A stretch of DNA of 64,000 nucleotides, taken from NCBI RefSeq assembly GCF_030651835.1, contig NZ_JAUSBX010000038.1, forward strand, positions 1 through 64,000, given 5' to 3'. Source of the stretch: Methylicorpusculum sp. Its GTDB lineage: Bacteria; Pseudomonadota; Gammaproteobacteria; Methylococcales; Methylomonadaceae. A model generated the notes under the pieces. That model worked only from the letters and a program-made list of their open reading frames with translations, did no database searches and was not told where the DNA came from. Each line of letters opens with the position of its first letter. The first letter of the stretch is position 1. A program made the position numbers and the translations under genes. Below are positions 30,773-40,284 of this stretch, piece after piece.

Positions 30773-30933
30773 TATAGCTTTCGCACTTCAAATTTCGGCA
30801 GTGTCTAAGGAGGCAACGGGGTGTTCGGCAAAGGCTTTGCCAGCATGGATGCTGGTATAGAGCCTACATGGATGTATTTACGGCGTCCTTTGACGGGCAA
30901 CCCGGTGCCGAATTTCGATCTACGATGGGTATA
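30773..30933. repeat. MITE-like element family A, copy 2 (161 bp)
   Basis: This copy is very similar to 8257-8417 over its full length and has the same size. It begins TATAGCTTTCGCACTTC and ends CTACGATGGGTATA. It fills most of the gap between the unknown membrane protein gene and the large glycosidase gene. The remaining 128 bp before 31062 show nothing clear apart from AAGCAGATAC at 30962, which also borders the family B repeats. Confidence 0.85.
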
Positions 30934-31061
30934 ACGACCCCCCTATTGGAATTGAAGGTAAGCAGATACACCAAAAAATCATGGCACCTATTCAGAGGAG
31001 CAACAAAACAAAGGCAATCCAACCTACGCTGAATAATTACAAATCGTGTAATTATCGAAGC

Positions 31062-34000
31062 TTAAAACTGTGTCAATCGATCATAGTCCGAGCGCGTCAG
31101 CACATAAACCGGGCTGGAAGAAATCGGTATGTCGGCAAGGCCTGAGGCATTAACTGTTAATGCCTGCTGCCTGCCAACCACATCCACCAGTACCCAGGAT
31201 TTAGCTTCATCGAGCGGCAGTTGCCAAGTAGAAGAGACTTCATCGGCACGCCAAATCATGAAGGTTTCGCCAAAATAAGCCGCCTGAATGTGGTCGTCTT
31301 TAGTGTCTATCGCTGTATAGGATAAACCGTCGATTAAAGCACCGGCCGTATATAAAGCCGCCTCGCCCGGTTTATGTCCCATCGAATAATCCCAGATTCG
31401 GCCATAAGCCAGATCGTATTCGTGACCGATGCAAAAAGCCAAACCCAGGTAATTGCTGCGACTGTTGACCCAGGCGATCATTTTTGCAACCTGCTCTGCC
31501 TGCCAGCGCCGTCCGGTTGATCCATGCATGGCCTTCGCACCGGTTTCTCCCAGCCAGAAAGGCAAGCGGTTCTTGCTGCCCAGATCGGCATAAGCAGCAA
31601 GAACGCCTGACTCGTCTTCCACGTCACTATTGCCAATGGGCCCTTCAAAACGTGGCGCATTTTGAGGATAAGCATGAATATCCCAAGCGTCTTGATATTG
31701 ATCCAACCCTAACTGCAAAACTTGCCTGAACCACTGCCCAGCACCTTCCTTATCGCCAGGCCTGACCAAACTACCGCCGACGTAATGGGCATCACTGCGC
31801 CGCTGATGAGCCTGTTCATATTCTCGCTTGGCTCGTTCCACCCAATGAGCAGGGTCACGCAACTTTTGCCATTCAGGTTCTAGTCGAATATCGATCTCGT
31901 TGGTCGATTTGAAAAACCGCGTAAAGGCTCCCGCCTGATTAATGAAATTTTTAGCTTCTTCAGGATGATCATTAAGCCATGGGCTATCGCCCGAAGAATC
32001 GGCAAACAAGACCAGGCCGCGTTGTTTGGCATCTTCCCACTGATCTTTATACTTCGTATCAAAACCCGGATAACTGCCGACACTCTTAAAGATACCCATC
32101 CGTTCCAGCCATGAAAAATAGCCGCCTTGCTGCATAAAGCTCTTATCGCCGTCAGCCAAGGCATAATAATTGTTGTTCCATAACTTTTTCCTTTCCAATC
32201 TCAGTTTCTGAGCGGCGTTGCCACGCACGACTGAAAACCCATCGGCGGGATAATTCATGATCAAGCGGCCATCTGGCGTATGTAACGATGAATAAACGGC
32301 ATAGTAACCGGGGTGTTCAAGCTTGCCGAAATCAACTTCAATTTGCCCCGGAAACAAACCTTCAACTTCCCGAACGGCAACATCGTTTCCGCTGTAGTCG
32401 ACCAAGCGCAAACGCAACTGTGCCTTGAATCTAGGTAGCGGCACAGGCAAGCTGGTTTCCTCCAAAATAGGATGCCACCGCATGTCTACGCGCAGTTTGA
32501 TCATCTCGCCCGGATGGGGCAGATTTGCAGGCGCTTCTACAAAGATTAGCGGGCGCAGCCTTGTAGCGATTTTATTTAACTCGAGATCAGCGTTGGGATC
32601 AGTCAGTTGTGTCAGCATATTGTTTATAGGTCTGCCGCTCTGATCGGTGAATAAAGCAGCGAAATTAAAGCGTTGACCTTGTTCATGCTGCATCACCATT
32701 TTTATCAGTAAACTATGCCATCCCTGGGGCAAATGCAGTTCAGCAACTTGGGATGAACCGGACTGGACCTTCGAAACCCCCGACGGGGTATCGAGATCAC
32801 CAGTAAAATTGAACGGTTTTCCGTCCAGCCAGCCCTGGCTGACAATGCCCGATTGTTTCAAGTGCAGCAACGTTGTTGTGGCCTTGTCGGCATGCAGATA
32901 CAGCTGGGCATAGCCGCTGCCGCGAGACCAAAGGTAGGAATGTCCGGTTAAAGTCTCGATATCTGCAACACCACCGGCTTGCGTCCGGGCAATGCGCCAA
33001 GCCTTCATTTCTCCGCCCATCATTTGCAGACTTAGATAGGGTTGATCCGGATTAGGGCGTAGCACGGTTTCGTTATCTATTCCAAAATTTGAAACACCCG
33101 CAAGACCCGCCTGTAAACCGCCAACCAACCAGGCAACCGGCGCGCCCTCGCTAAGCGTTGACGCTGCTGATTGTTTGAGCTTTATTGGCGATGGCAAAAT
33201 GCCAGAATTAGCCGGATCAGTAAGAAAATGCGCCACGTCCGCTTCATTTTCAGGCTGGGTCAGAACACCCAAAATGCTGTAATGATCATCCGTCATTACC
33301 GCTGCAGGCAAAGAGGAAAGATTCAGGCTTTGAGCCATGATTTCGGCAGATTGTCCCGATAGATAGGTTACTGCAAGATTTTTATAGCTTTGACGGACAC
33401 CCCAGGCAACCAAACCGCTAAACAAAACGTCATTCTCATTGTCCTTACCGTCAAGCACATAAAGGCGTTGCGGAGCATCCGGAACGGCCTGAATCAATGC
33501 CAGGAAACGATGTCTGGCCTGGGCCTGATCTGTATCCATCCAATCATCCAACTGCGATTTCTTCTGGAGCAGGAATGCGTCAAAAACTTTAGCGACATCG
33601 GCCTTACCACTATTTCTGATCTCCAGCCAGCGATCACCCGGAAACAAGTTGAATCCGCCATTGGCCTTTATCCACTGGTATTCCCAAGGCGTAGTGTTGA
33701 TCAACACAAAATCGCCGCGCATGGACAGATCATCGGGCTTGGGTCCGGCCTTAATCGTGAATTTTTGACTGACCTGAGACACTTCTCCACCCGTTTTGTA
33801 ACGCGCAAAGAATTGATAAAGCCCCGGCATAACGGCGGGTGTGAGTTCGAAACGAAAATCTGCATTCCAGGTTCCAAAGCCCTGATGAAATACCTGAACT
33901 TCATCCCTTTCGGTCAGCAGTGACTCCGTTCCTGGACCTTTGGCGGCCGTCCCTGTCTGAACCTGCACTGCAGGGTCCTTTTCCATGGACGCAAAAAAGG

Positions 34001-34646
34001 GTGCGCTGCCTAATTCCAGTAAAACCAGAGGATTGTCAGTTGATCCCTGAATCGGCAGAACAGGACTGAGCAAGAAGGCATCGAAGACTTTGGCATCATG
34101 ACCCGCGCCGCTATTACGCACCTCAATGACGGTATCATCCGCTTTGAAAATTATCGGCTCATCGGCACTGAGCCAAGCATAATCCCAACCTTTTGGTTTT
34201 ATCGTTACTACCGAGCGCTTCTCCAACCTTTTCGATTCGGGCCCCGCCCAAATTTCAAAACTCTGCACGCAGACATCCGGTTCTCCCCCCTGCTTCCAAC
34301 GCGCTTTAAAACGGTGAGGTTTGGTTAATAAGCCGGGATTAATGTTAAAACGAAAACCGACCGTCCAATGTCCAAACCCGGAATGCAAAGAGCTAATCTC
34401 ATCCTTTCCTTCCTGAATCGATGTGGTTTCGTCATGGTTTGAAACCTGCCCGTTAAACACAATTCTGGAATGATCGTGAACAGCAGGCAATGAAGACTCC
34501 TTGCCCAACTCAAGAAGAATTTCAGGATTGTGCGCTGTATCTGGGACCGGTAATTGTGTAAATCCGTCAGAGCCTGAAACCGATAAAATCACTAATGCCA
34601 GCCAAAATGTTTTTTCAAGGAAAGGAAAAAGGGTCGAAAAGTTCAT
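31062..34646 (-). CDS. large secreted glycosidase-like protein (clan GH-A type) with duplicated N-terminal domains
   Basis: This 1194-residue protein starts with a signal peptide (hydrophobic residues about 12-28), so it is exported. Residues 40-195 and 205-361 are two copies of one domain: both begin NPxxLLELG and end AKVFDAFLL, with GFGxW and ExRNSG in between. A middle region (about 370-800) looks beta-rich. The C-terminal part (about 810-1120) resembles a clan A TIM-barrel glycosidase, with STNEID (Glu917, possible acid/base), DIHAYP, and WLGETG (Glu1034, possible nucleophile). A role in trimming or degrading the neighbouring exopolysaccharide is inferred. The ATG at 34646 is preferred to a TTG one codon before. 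Family assignment (GH39-like) is tentative. Confidence 0.75.
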   Translation of the reverse strand: MNFSTLFPFLEKTFWLALVILSVSGSDGFTQLPVPDTAHNPEILLELGKESSLPAVHDHSRIVFNGQVSNHDETTSIQEGKDEISSLHSGFGHWTVGFRFNINPGLLTKPHRFKARWKQGGEPDVCVQSFEIWAGPESKRLEKRSVVTIKPKGWDYAWLSADEPIIFKADDTVIEVRNSGAGHDAKVFDAFLLSPVLPIQGSTDNPLVLLELGSAPFFASMEKDPAVQVQTGTAAKGPGTESLLTERDEVQVFHQGFGTWNADFRFELTPAVMPGLYQFFARYKTGGEVSQVSQKFTIKAGPKPDDLSMRGDFVLINTTPWEYQWIKANGGFNLFPGDRWLEIRNSGKADVAKVFDAFLLQKKSQLDDWMDTDQAQARHRFLALIQAVPDAPQRLYVLDGKDNENDVLFSGLVAWGVRQSYKNLAVTYLSGQSAEIMAQSLNLSSLPAAVMTDDHYSILGVLTQPENEADVAHFLTDPANSGILPSPIKLKQSAASTLSEGAPVAWLVGGLQAGLAGVSNFGIDNETVLRPNPDQPYLSLQMMGGEMKAWRIARTQAGGVADIETLTGHSYLWSRGSGYAQLYLHADKATTTLLHLKQSGIVSQGWLDGKPFNFTGDLDTPSGVSKVQSGSSQVAELHLPQGWHSLLIKMVMQHEQGQRFNFAALFTDQSGRPINNMLTQLTDPNADLELNKIATRLRPLIFVEAPANLPHPGEMIKLRVDMRWHPILEETSLPVPLPRFKAQLRLRLVDYSGNDVAVREVEGLFPGQIEVDFGKLEHPGYYAVYSSLHTPDGRLIMNYPADGFSVVRGNAAQKLRLERKKLWNNNYYALADGDKSFMQQGGYFSWLERMGIFKSVGSYPGFDTKYKDQWEDAKQRGLVLFADSSGDSPWLNDHPEEAKNFINQAGAFTRFFKSTNEIDIRLEPEWQKLRDPAHWVERAKREYEQAHQRRSDAHYVGGSLVRPGDKEGAGQWFRQVLQLGLDQYQDAWDIHAYPQNAPRFEGPIGNSDVEDESGVLAAYADLGSKNRLPFWLGETGAKAMHGSTGRRWQAEQVAKMIAWVNSRSNYLGLAFCIGHEYDLAYGRIWDYSMGHKPGEAALYTAGALIDGLSYTAIDTKDDHIQAAYFGETFMIWRADEVSSTWQLPLDEAKSWVLVDVVGRQQALTVNASGLADIPISSSPVYVLTRSDYDRLTQF

Positions 34647-35111
34647 CAAACAACTTGCCTTTCATGTCGTTGCGGTTGAGATTACTCTACCGAAGCAATA
34701 TGAAAATAAACCGGGTAGTTTGATTAGGATTAAATTAAGATCGAAGCCTAAATGCTGTTGACAAGCCCCCATGAAAGGGATTCTCTCGTTCCTAGAATGG
34801 CTTTCCCCTGCCCAAAATGTCGCTGGAATATCAAACTGGAAATTGCTGGAATATCACACTCACTGCAGACAAACCAGTGGTTGAAGTTATAAAATTCGCG
34901 CTCCTTAGTGTACTATTCAGAGTTAGTTGCATATTTTGCTTTTTAGGTATCCCGGTGTAAATTTCAATAATTGCGTTTTGTTTCATTTAGCCCGCCCTTC
35001 ATTTTCCTATCCAAACTGAAATCAATGAAAGGACAAAAGACTGCCTTTTTTCTGAAATTGTTCAGAAACCCTGATTTTTCGATGCCTTGGAGAGGAATCA
35101 CACCCCCCTCC
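34647..35111. other. divergent control gap between glycosidase and kinase-like genes
   Basis: It contains the direct repeats at 34720-34741 and a family F fragment near 34830-34852. An AT-rich stretch at 34905-34975 precedes the signalling operon. No gene is supported. Open frame continues from the kinase gene back to a TTG at 34971, but without hydrophobic or other recognisable sequence. Confidence 0.5.
34720..34741 (-). promoter_or_regulatory. tandem 11-bp direct repeats between glycosidase and signalling operon
   Basis: TTGATTAGGAT is followed directly by TAAATTAAGAT. The pair matches the site upstream of the exopolysaccharide operon (29565-29586), including the G or A following at the same position (GATCG in both). 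It is about 74 bp from the glycosidase start and about 370 bp from the chosen start of the kinase-like gene, so it could control either side. Confidence 0.55.
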
Positions 35112-36578
35112 ATGCGTATTTATTTCACCCGTTTATTATCGTTAAAATCACTCATTATCCTGGGCTTTGTAATTGCCGTGATGCCGCATTTTTTAGGCGT
35201 AATGTATGCCTCTTTTGCGATGCGCGAAACGGCCGGATTAGGCAGAACCTTGAACTTTCAGGTCTTTGAACAAACCAAGACGATTCGTCAGGTTTTACAA
35301 AAGGCGTCCGATATCGAACGCAAAGCCAGGCTTTTTGTGTTGTTGTCAGATCCTGCACTACGTCAACCTTATGAACGGCAATCGTATGAATCCGTGAGAG
35401 GCGCATTTAAACAGGCCTTGGATGAATTGTTAAAACTTCATGTCGATAATAAAATTGCTCTGCTGGTCAATGAATTATCGGAAAAGGAAAACCTGATTTA
35501 CCAGCAAATTATCGGCTCGACGGATAATACGACCATCTCTATGCCCATCGATAAGGCCTTTCAGGGATTACGAGAATCCTCCAATAATCTTTCCCGTCAA
35601 TTCGAGCAGCATGTTGAGCATGAATTTAATGAATTACGCAGGCAGTCGGAGTCCTTGGAGCAAGGACTGCTGGTCAAAGGTACCATTCTGTTGATCATCT
35701 CGATTATCTTCATAGTGGCCTTATTGATTACGCTTTCACGCTCAATGCGGCAATTGGATGCATCGATTCGCCGCCTCGGTTCCGGCGACCTCGCCGAACC
35801 GATAGCAGTCACAGGCCCTGCCGATCTTCGCTATTTAGGCGATAGACTTGAGTGGTTAAGAACACATTTAATGACGCTGGAGGTTTCAAAACAGCAATTC
35901 ATGAACAATGTTGCCAAAGAGATTGAGCTGCCGCTGAAACAGATCAGGGAAAGCGCACAACGGGTTGCAAACGAAGCCGAACAGGACCCCCTAGCACCGC
36001 GTCAAGACATTGCAAAAAACCTCTGTGCCAACATCGAAAAGCTCAAATCTGTATCTAAAGAGTTGATCCGATACAGTCAGATCAACTCCCAACCGGCAAT
36101 GAAACTTAAAGAACACATCAACATGAAAGATCTGCTTGAGTCGGTGATCGATCAATTTCATAGCGATCTGGAGGCTAAATCCATCAGCCTGAAACAGTTG
36201 GTCCGACCGGTCCGCATTTCCGGAATTGACGAGCAATTGCGCAGCATTATCGAGCAGTTGCTTGCCAATGCCGTCAAGTATTCACCCACGAACGGCGAAA
36301 TTCGCATTATGCTCCGCGACTCGGGAACACAGATGGAATTGGAAATTGAAGATGAAGGACCGGGGATTGACCCTGACGAACGCGAGCATGTCTTTGAACC
36401 TTTTTACCGCGGCAAAACCGCTGAAAACACTGACGGTGCAGAAGGATCAGGACTGGGTTTGGCTATCGTCAGAGAATATGTTGCCAACCACCAGGGCAAA
36501 GTTGATATTATCGATTCACGGCAAGACCAGCATGGCGCCCGTTTCAGGGTTCAAATACCGCTGACCGAAGAAGTCTGA
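35112..36578 (+). CDS. kinase-like sensor protein with phospho-acceptor His replaced by Lys
   Basis: This 488-residue membrane protein is built like the QseE/GlrK class. It has a first helix near residues 12-32, a periplasmic helical domain (about 40-195), a second helix near 198-218, HAMP (about 218-265), a dimerisation helix region and a HATPase domain. In normal kinases the H-box is SHELxTPL; here it reads AKEIELPL, with Lys269 at the His position. The ATP-binding boxes remain (NAVKYSP, DEGPGID, GSGLGLAIV). It cannot autophosphorylate in the usual way and may control the second kinase of the operon. The start is uncertain: GGAGAGGAA lies rather far upstream of the ATG at 35112, and the frame is open to a TTG at 34971. 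Confidence 0.82.
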   Translation: MRIYFTRLLSLKSLIILGFVIAVMPHFLGVMYASFAMRETAGLGRTLNFQVFEQTKTIRQVLQKASDIERKARLFVLLSDPALRQPYERQSYESVRGAFKQALDELLKLHVDNKIALLVNELSEKENLIYQQIIGSTDNTTISMPIDKAFQGLRESSNNLSRQFEQHVEHEFNELRRQSESLEQGLLVKGTILLIISIIFIVALLITLSRSMRQLDASIRRLGSGDLAEPIAVTGPADLRYLGDRLEWLRTHLMTLEVSKQQFMNNVAKEIELPLKQIRESAQRVANEAEQDPLAPRQDIAKNLCANIEKLKSVSKELIRYSQINSQPAMKLKEHINMKDLLESVIDQFHSDLEAKSISLKQLVRPVRISGIDEQLRSIIEQLLANAVKYSPTNGEIRIMLRDSGTQMELEIEDEGPGIDPDEREHVFEPFYRGKTAENTDGAEGSGLGLAIVREYVANHQGKVDIIDSRQDQHGARFRVQIPLTEEV

Positions 36579-36600
36579 TGATCATGGAATTACCTTTACT

Positions 36601-37194
36601 ATGTTTTTAAATACTCTACGACGCATAGCGTTAACGCTTACTCTAGCCTTGATAACCGGTTGTACACAAACCCATTCCAGCTATTGGCAGAACCGGTTTC
36701 CAACCCATTTCAATAATGACCCTTACACTCAAATAGACGTTGATGAACTGCTGAGTTTTGGTGCAAACATGGCCAATGTGCCGGCCGCATCACGCGCTGA
36801 ACTGTGTAAATCGTTACTGATGCGTCAAAAAAGTTCACAGGATGCCGGCATTCAATTGCATCTTATGGTTGGCCGTCTGCTTTCCGACAGCTGCGGCTCG
36901 ATTCCCAGCATTCTGGAAGGAATAAGGGCTATCCCTACGGATTACCTGTCCGACACACGATTGCAAAGGTTGGTTTCCATTAATACGGAAGCGTTAAAAC
37001 GCATGGATTATAGCCCTGGAAAGCGCAGCAGTATTGAGCGCAGTTCCCAAAAAGCTAAACCGCTTATCAAATCGAAAGACGCCAACGAAACAAAGCCGAT
37101 GAATCAGGATGAAAATCGTCTTTTGCGTGAAAAGCTGGAAGCCATCAGATCCATGGAAAAGCAACTGGATGAAAGCGGCGACGGAAGTCAATAG
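36601..37194 (+). CDS. small lipoprotein of a sensor operon (QseG-like position)
   Basis: This 197-residue protein has a signal peptide with lipobox LITGCT (Cys at about residue 21), so it is a lipoprotein. The mature part has two cysteines (residues about 66 and 99) and a helical, charged C terminus. Its size, position after a QseE-like kinase gene and the fold outline recall QseG/YfhG, which tunes QseE from the periplasm. Direct similarity cannot be proven by eye. It is followed after 3 bp by a full histidine kinase gene, so it may link the periplasm to either kinase. Confidence 0.75.
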   Translation: MFLNTLRRIALTLTLALITGCTQTHSSYWQNRFPTHFNNDPYTQIDVDELLSFGANMANVPAASRAELCKSLLMRQKSSQDAGIQLHLMVGRLLSDSCGSIPSILEGIRAIPTDYLSDTRLQRLVSINTEALKRMDYSPGKRSSIERSSQKAKPLIKSKDANETKPMNQDENRLLREKLEAIRSMEKQLDESGDGSQ

Positions 37195-37197
37195 CCC

Positions 37198-38817
37198 ATG
37201 TTTCGCTTCAGGCTGGCATTAGTCATCGTTTTTTCGTTCAGTTTTGTATTATTTCTAGGCGTTGCGCTTTATTGGGGTTCCAATCAGGTTGCCCTGTATT
37301 TTCAGCGTAGCCAAAGTGCTTACGACACGTTCGACCACTATGAGCGCTTGTCGCTGGAAGCCTATCGTTATTTCAAACATCGCATGGACCGGCTGATTAT
37401 TGACAGCCCGATTACCGAAGTTGGCTTGGAACTATCCAAAGATCGCCTCTACGATGCCATGGATGAGTTGAGAACGGTTGTGGTCAACACGCCCTCTGCG
37501 GGTAACCCCAGCGACAAATGGCTTGATAAATCGGCCGAACTGGAAAGAGTGGCGCGCTTCACCGCTTTTCTGGAAACCAGCGAATACCAGTTTGACGAAG
37601 TCGAACGCGTCCATCAGGAAGGCAAACACGACCTTGCGCTGCAAATGCTGTCGAAATTCTCCGCAGAAGAAATCGACGGAAAGTTCCAGCCGCTGATTGA
37701 TGCCGCCATCAACGCCGAACGAGAAAGAGCCGCCAAAGCCAAGCAGGAACTGGAGGCTTTGGTGGCACAATCGCATTGGATAGCCATTGGAGTTTCATCA
37801 CTGGCCGCGCTGTTTAGTCTCACTTCCGGCGTGTTGCTGCTCCGAGGGGTCAAGAAACCCATAGAAGCCTTGATGAAAGGAACCGACGAGATAGCGGCCG
37901 GCAATCTGGTTTACCGTATTAATCTGGATTCAAATGATGAATTTTCTTTTCTCGCGGCTCACTTTAACCAAATGGCGCAGGAATTTGGAATGCAGCAACA
38001 AAAACTTCGAGAGGGTCGTGCCTTGCTGGAAAAAAAGGTGGCTGAGCGAACATTTGAACTGCATCAGTTGAATGAAGAATTAAAGCATATGGATATTGCG
38101 CGGCGTGAGCTTTTAGCCGATATCAGCCATGAACTGCGCACACCGATTACAGTGATTCGTGGGGAGGCCGAGGTAACTCTGCGCGGTCACGAACGCGATG
38201 CCGATGATTATAAGGATGCTTTGCAACGTATCGTTGAGCTCGCCATGCAACTGGGTAAATATGTCAATGACTTGCTGTTTCTTGCCCGCGCCGATACCGC
38301 CAACCTGCAATTTGAATGGGATTACCTGAATCTGACTGATTTGATAGCAAGTACTGTTGAGGACTTTCAGGTAATGGCTCAGGAAAATTCGATTACTGTT
38401 TCGCTAATGGCTCCGGACGAACCTCTTTGGGTCAGAGGCGACAAACAACGACTTAGACAGGTGTTGTTTATTCTGGGCGACAACGCCTGCCAATATTCGA
38501 AACCCGGCGGACATATTGAGGTTACTTTATGGGCAGACGCAAACGAAGCCAACTTCAGCCTCAGCGATCAGGGAATAGGTATACCGGCGGAAGATTTGGA
38601 GCGTATTTTCGACCGTAAATTTCGTAGCAAGAATGCCCTCAAATCAAGAGATGATGGCTCCGGATTGGGTTTGCCCATGGCCAGATCGATCTTAAAAGCA
38701 CATGGCGGACACATCAGCGTGTCCAGCACCGAAAATTCAGGCTCGCTATTTACGGCTTCACTTCCACTGGTTTCTATAGAACAGGATACATTTTCAAATG
38801 AACGAGCGATATCTTAA
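37198..38817 (+). CDS. sensor histidine kinase (HAMP-HisKA-HATPase)
   Basis: This 539-residue inner-membrane kinase has helices near 6-26 and 196-216, with a helical periplasmic sensor domain between. HAMP is at about 217-268, a coiled-coil linker follows, and the H-box DISHELRTPITVIRGEAEV has the phospho-acceptor at His311. The N box (LGDNACQYSKPGG), DQGIGIP and GSGLGLPMA form the ATP site. The gene end overlaps the start of the response regulator by 20 bp. It should be the active kinase of this operon, probably acting on that regulator. The signal is unknown. Confidence 0.93.
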   Translation: MFRFRLALVIVFSFSFVLFLGVALYWGSNQVALYFQRSQSAYDTFDHYERLSLEAYRYFKHRMDRLIIDSPITEVGLELSKDRLYDAMDELRTVVVNTPSAGNPSDKWLDKSAELERVARFTAFLETSEYQFDEVERVHQEGKHDLALQMLSKFSAEEIDGKFQPLIDAAINAERERAAKAKQELEALVAQSHWIAIGVSSLAALFSLTSGVLLLRGVKKPIEALMKGTDEIAAGNLVYRINLDSNDEFSFLAAHFNQMAQEFGMQQQKLREGRALLEKKVAERTFELHQLNEELKHMDIARRELLADISHELRTPITVIRGEAEVTLRGHERDADDYKDALQRIVELAMQLGKYVNDLLFLARADTANLQFEWDYLNLTDLIASTVEDFQVMAQENSITVSLMAPDEPLWVRGDKQRLRQVLFILGDNACQYSKPGGHIEVTLWADANEANFSLSDQGIGIPAEDLERIFDRKFRSKNALKSRDDGSGLGLPMARSILKAHGGHISVSSTENSGSLFTASLPLVSIEQDTFSNERAIS

Positions 38818-39526
38818 TTCCGGCAAGGCTTTGGATAGCGGATACAAGCATATCTTGCTGGTTGAAGACGATAAACGGATTGTCGATTTTGTGCAGCGAG
38901 GCCTAAAGGCTGAAGGCTATACCGTTGAAGTGGCCGATTGCGGCCAGGATGCCATAGTCATGGGCACAGAAGGTAAATTTCAGTTGATCATTCTGGATCT
39001 GGGCTTACCCGATCTGAATGGCCGGGAAGTGTGCGAGCGTTTGCGCAACAAAGGTACTGACACACCCATTCTGATGTTGACAGCCAGAGACACGGTGCAG
39101 GACAAAGTGTCGGGGCTTCGCTCCGGCGCTGATGACTACATGACCAAACCTTTCGCGTTTGAAGAACTACTCGCCAGAATCGAGGCGCTATTGCGACGCC
39201 GCGGCGGTGGAATACAAGCGGAAGCCAAGGAATTGCAACTTGCTGATCTGGTATTGAACCAGGAAACCCATGAAGTGAAACGCGCCGAGGTATTGATAGA
39301 ACTGACTCCGAAAGAATTTGCCTTGCTGGAATGCTTTATGCGGATGCAGGGCAAGGTGTTGAGCCGGACCCGGATTCTGGAACAGGTTTGGGGCTACAGT
39401 GCAGATCCGTTAACGAACGTGGTGGATGTTTATATACGCCAGTTACGGCGCAAAATAGATGACGGCCATGATCAGAAACTTCTCCAGACTGTGCGCGGGT
39501 ACGGTTACAAAATGGACGCTACATAA
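38798..39526 (+). CDS. OmpR-family response regulator
   Basis: This 242-residue regulator has a receiver domain (about 17-130) with acidic pocket VEDD, phospho-acceptor Asp67 in LDLGLPD, Thr in MLTARD and Lys in MTKPF. A winged-helix DNA-binding domain follows (about 145-240) with LTPKEFALLECF and VDVYIRQLRRKID. Proteins of this class often bind tandem 11-bp direct repeats, and such repeats occur upstream of the exopolysaccharide operon and glycosidase gene. The first 15 residues before the receiver are longer than usual. It is the last gene of the four-gene signalling operon. Confidence 0.93.
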   Translation: MNERYLNSGKALDSGYKHILLVEDDKRIVDFVQRGLKAEGYTVEVADCGQDAIVMGTEGKFQLIILDLGLPDLNGREVCERLRNKGTDTPILMLTARDTVQDKVSGLRSGADDYMTKPFAFEELLARIEALLRRRGGGIQAEAKELQLADLVLNQETHEVKRAEVLIELTPKEFALLECFMRMQGKVLSRTRILEQVWGYSADPLTNVVDVYIRQLRRKIDDGHDQKLLQTVRGYGYKMDAT

Positions 39527-39587
39527 AAATGGTATGCCTTAACTTATCTTTAATAGCCCAATTTAAAAACTTTTAAATTTCAATTAA

Positions 39588-39715
39588 TTAGTGCCTGAAA
39601 GAAAACTCGATTTTTTATAATTTCGCCGCTGCTTTGATGACGATTTTCCGGGATTTTTGCCTTCAGATCGAACGATCAGACACTCTGATTGCGCCTAATA
39701 TTCCTATTTGCGCCA
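39588..39715. repeat. copy 2 of the ~128-bp inverted repeat
   Basis: This segment is the near-exact reverse complement of 1-130. It starts after the response regulator gene and lies 60 bp before a transposase remnant. The bordering sequences GGTATGCC (39531) and GGCATACC (39723) are inverted to each other and could mark the limits of an inserted piece. Confidence 0.75.
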
Positions 39716-39773
39716 ATTTCAGGGCATACCTTTCCTTGGTACACCCTTCATTTGTTATCTCTCGACCTGACGT

Positions 39774-40085
39774 TTAGGCGGCTTTTTGGTAAGGTCCTCG
39801 TCGTCGATTCGCTTGTTGTTGTGCTTGTTCGCGGAGAACGGCACCCAGCCGTTGGATGTTGCGCGCCGCAATGGCGAGGGCAACATAACGCTTGAAACCG
39901 TCGATACCGTGATCAGGGCATTGATCCAGGCGTTGAACGCCCAAAGCATTTATGGCCGATTCCAGGGCGGAGTGCTGTCGGCGCAGACGGATGAACTCCG
40001 GGGCCGATGCGTGGGCTTTATCGGCTTCAGACCGTCGGCCTTTCTTGGGCAGCACTAAAGTCTTCAGCAGTTCTTTAATCGGCAT
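39774..40085 (-). pseudogene. remnant of ISNCY-type transposase C terminus
   Basis: The frame keeps about 95 codons with SALESAINALGVQRLDQC and GIDGFKRYVALAIAARN, which match the C-terminal part of ISNCY-group transposases as I remember them. Further upstream on the same strand the frame holds GDNLDMTYAIQS and a stop, so the gene is broken as well as truncated. No terminal repeats could be fixed. It is debris between the response regulator and the carbonic anhydrase gene. The ~200 bp to 40284 show no gene. Confidence 0.65.
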
Positions 40086-40284
40086 ACCTTCTCATGACTG
40101 TATCGCGTAGGTCATATCAAGGTTGTCACCTAAAGCTTTCCAAGACTGCTTTATCAGCTGGACACAAAGCGTGAACACGCAAACAGAGAGTGAACTGATC
40201 ACTGTGGATGGCAAAACAGCGAGGGGATCGCGAGATCGAAAAAACAGCAAAAACCCGTTGTTCCCGTTCGATCGGACTTAAAAT

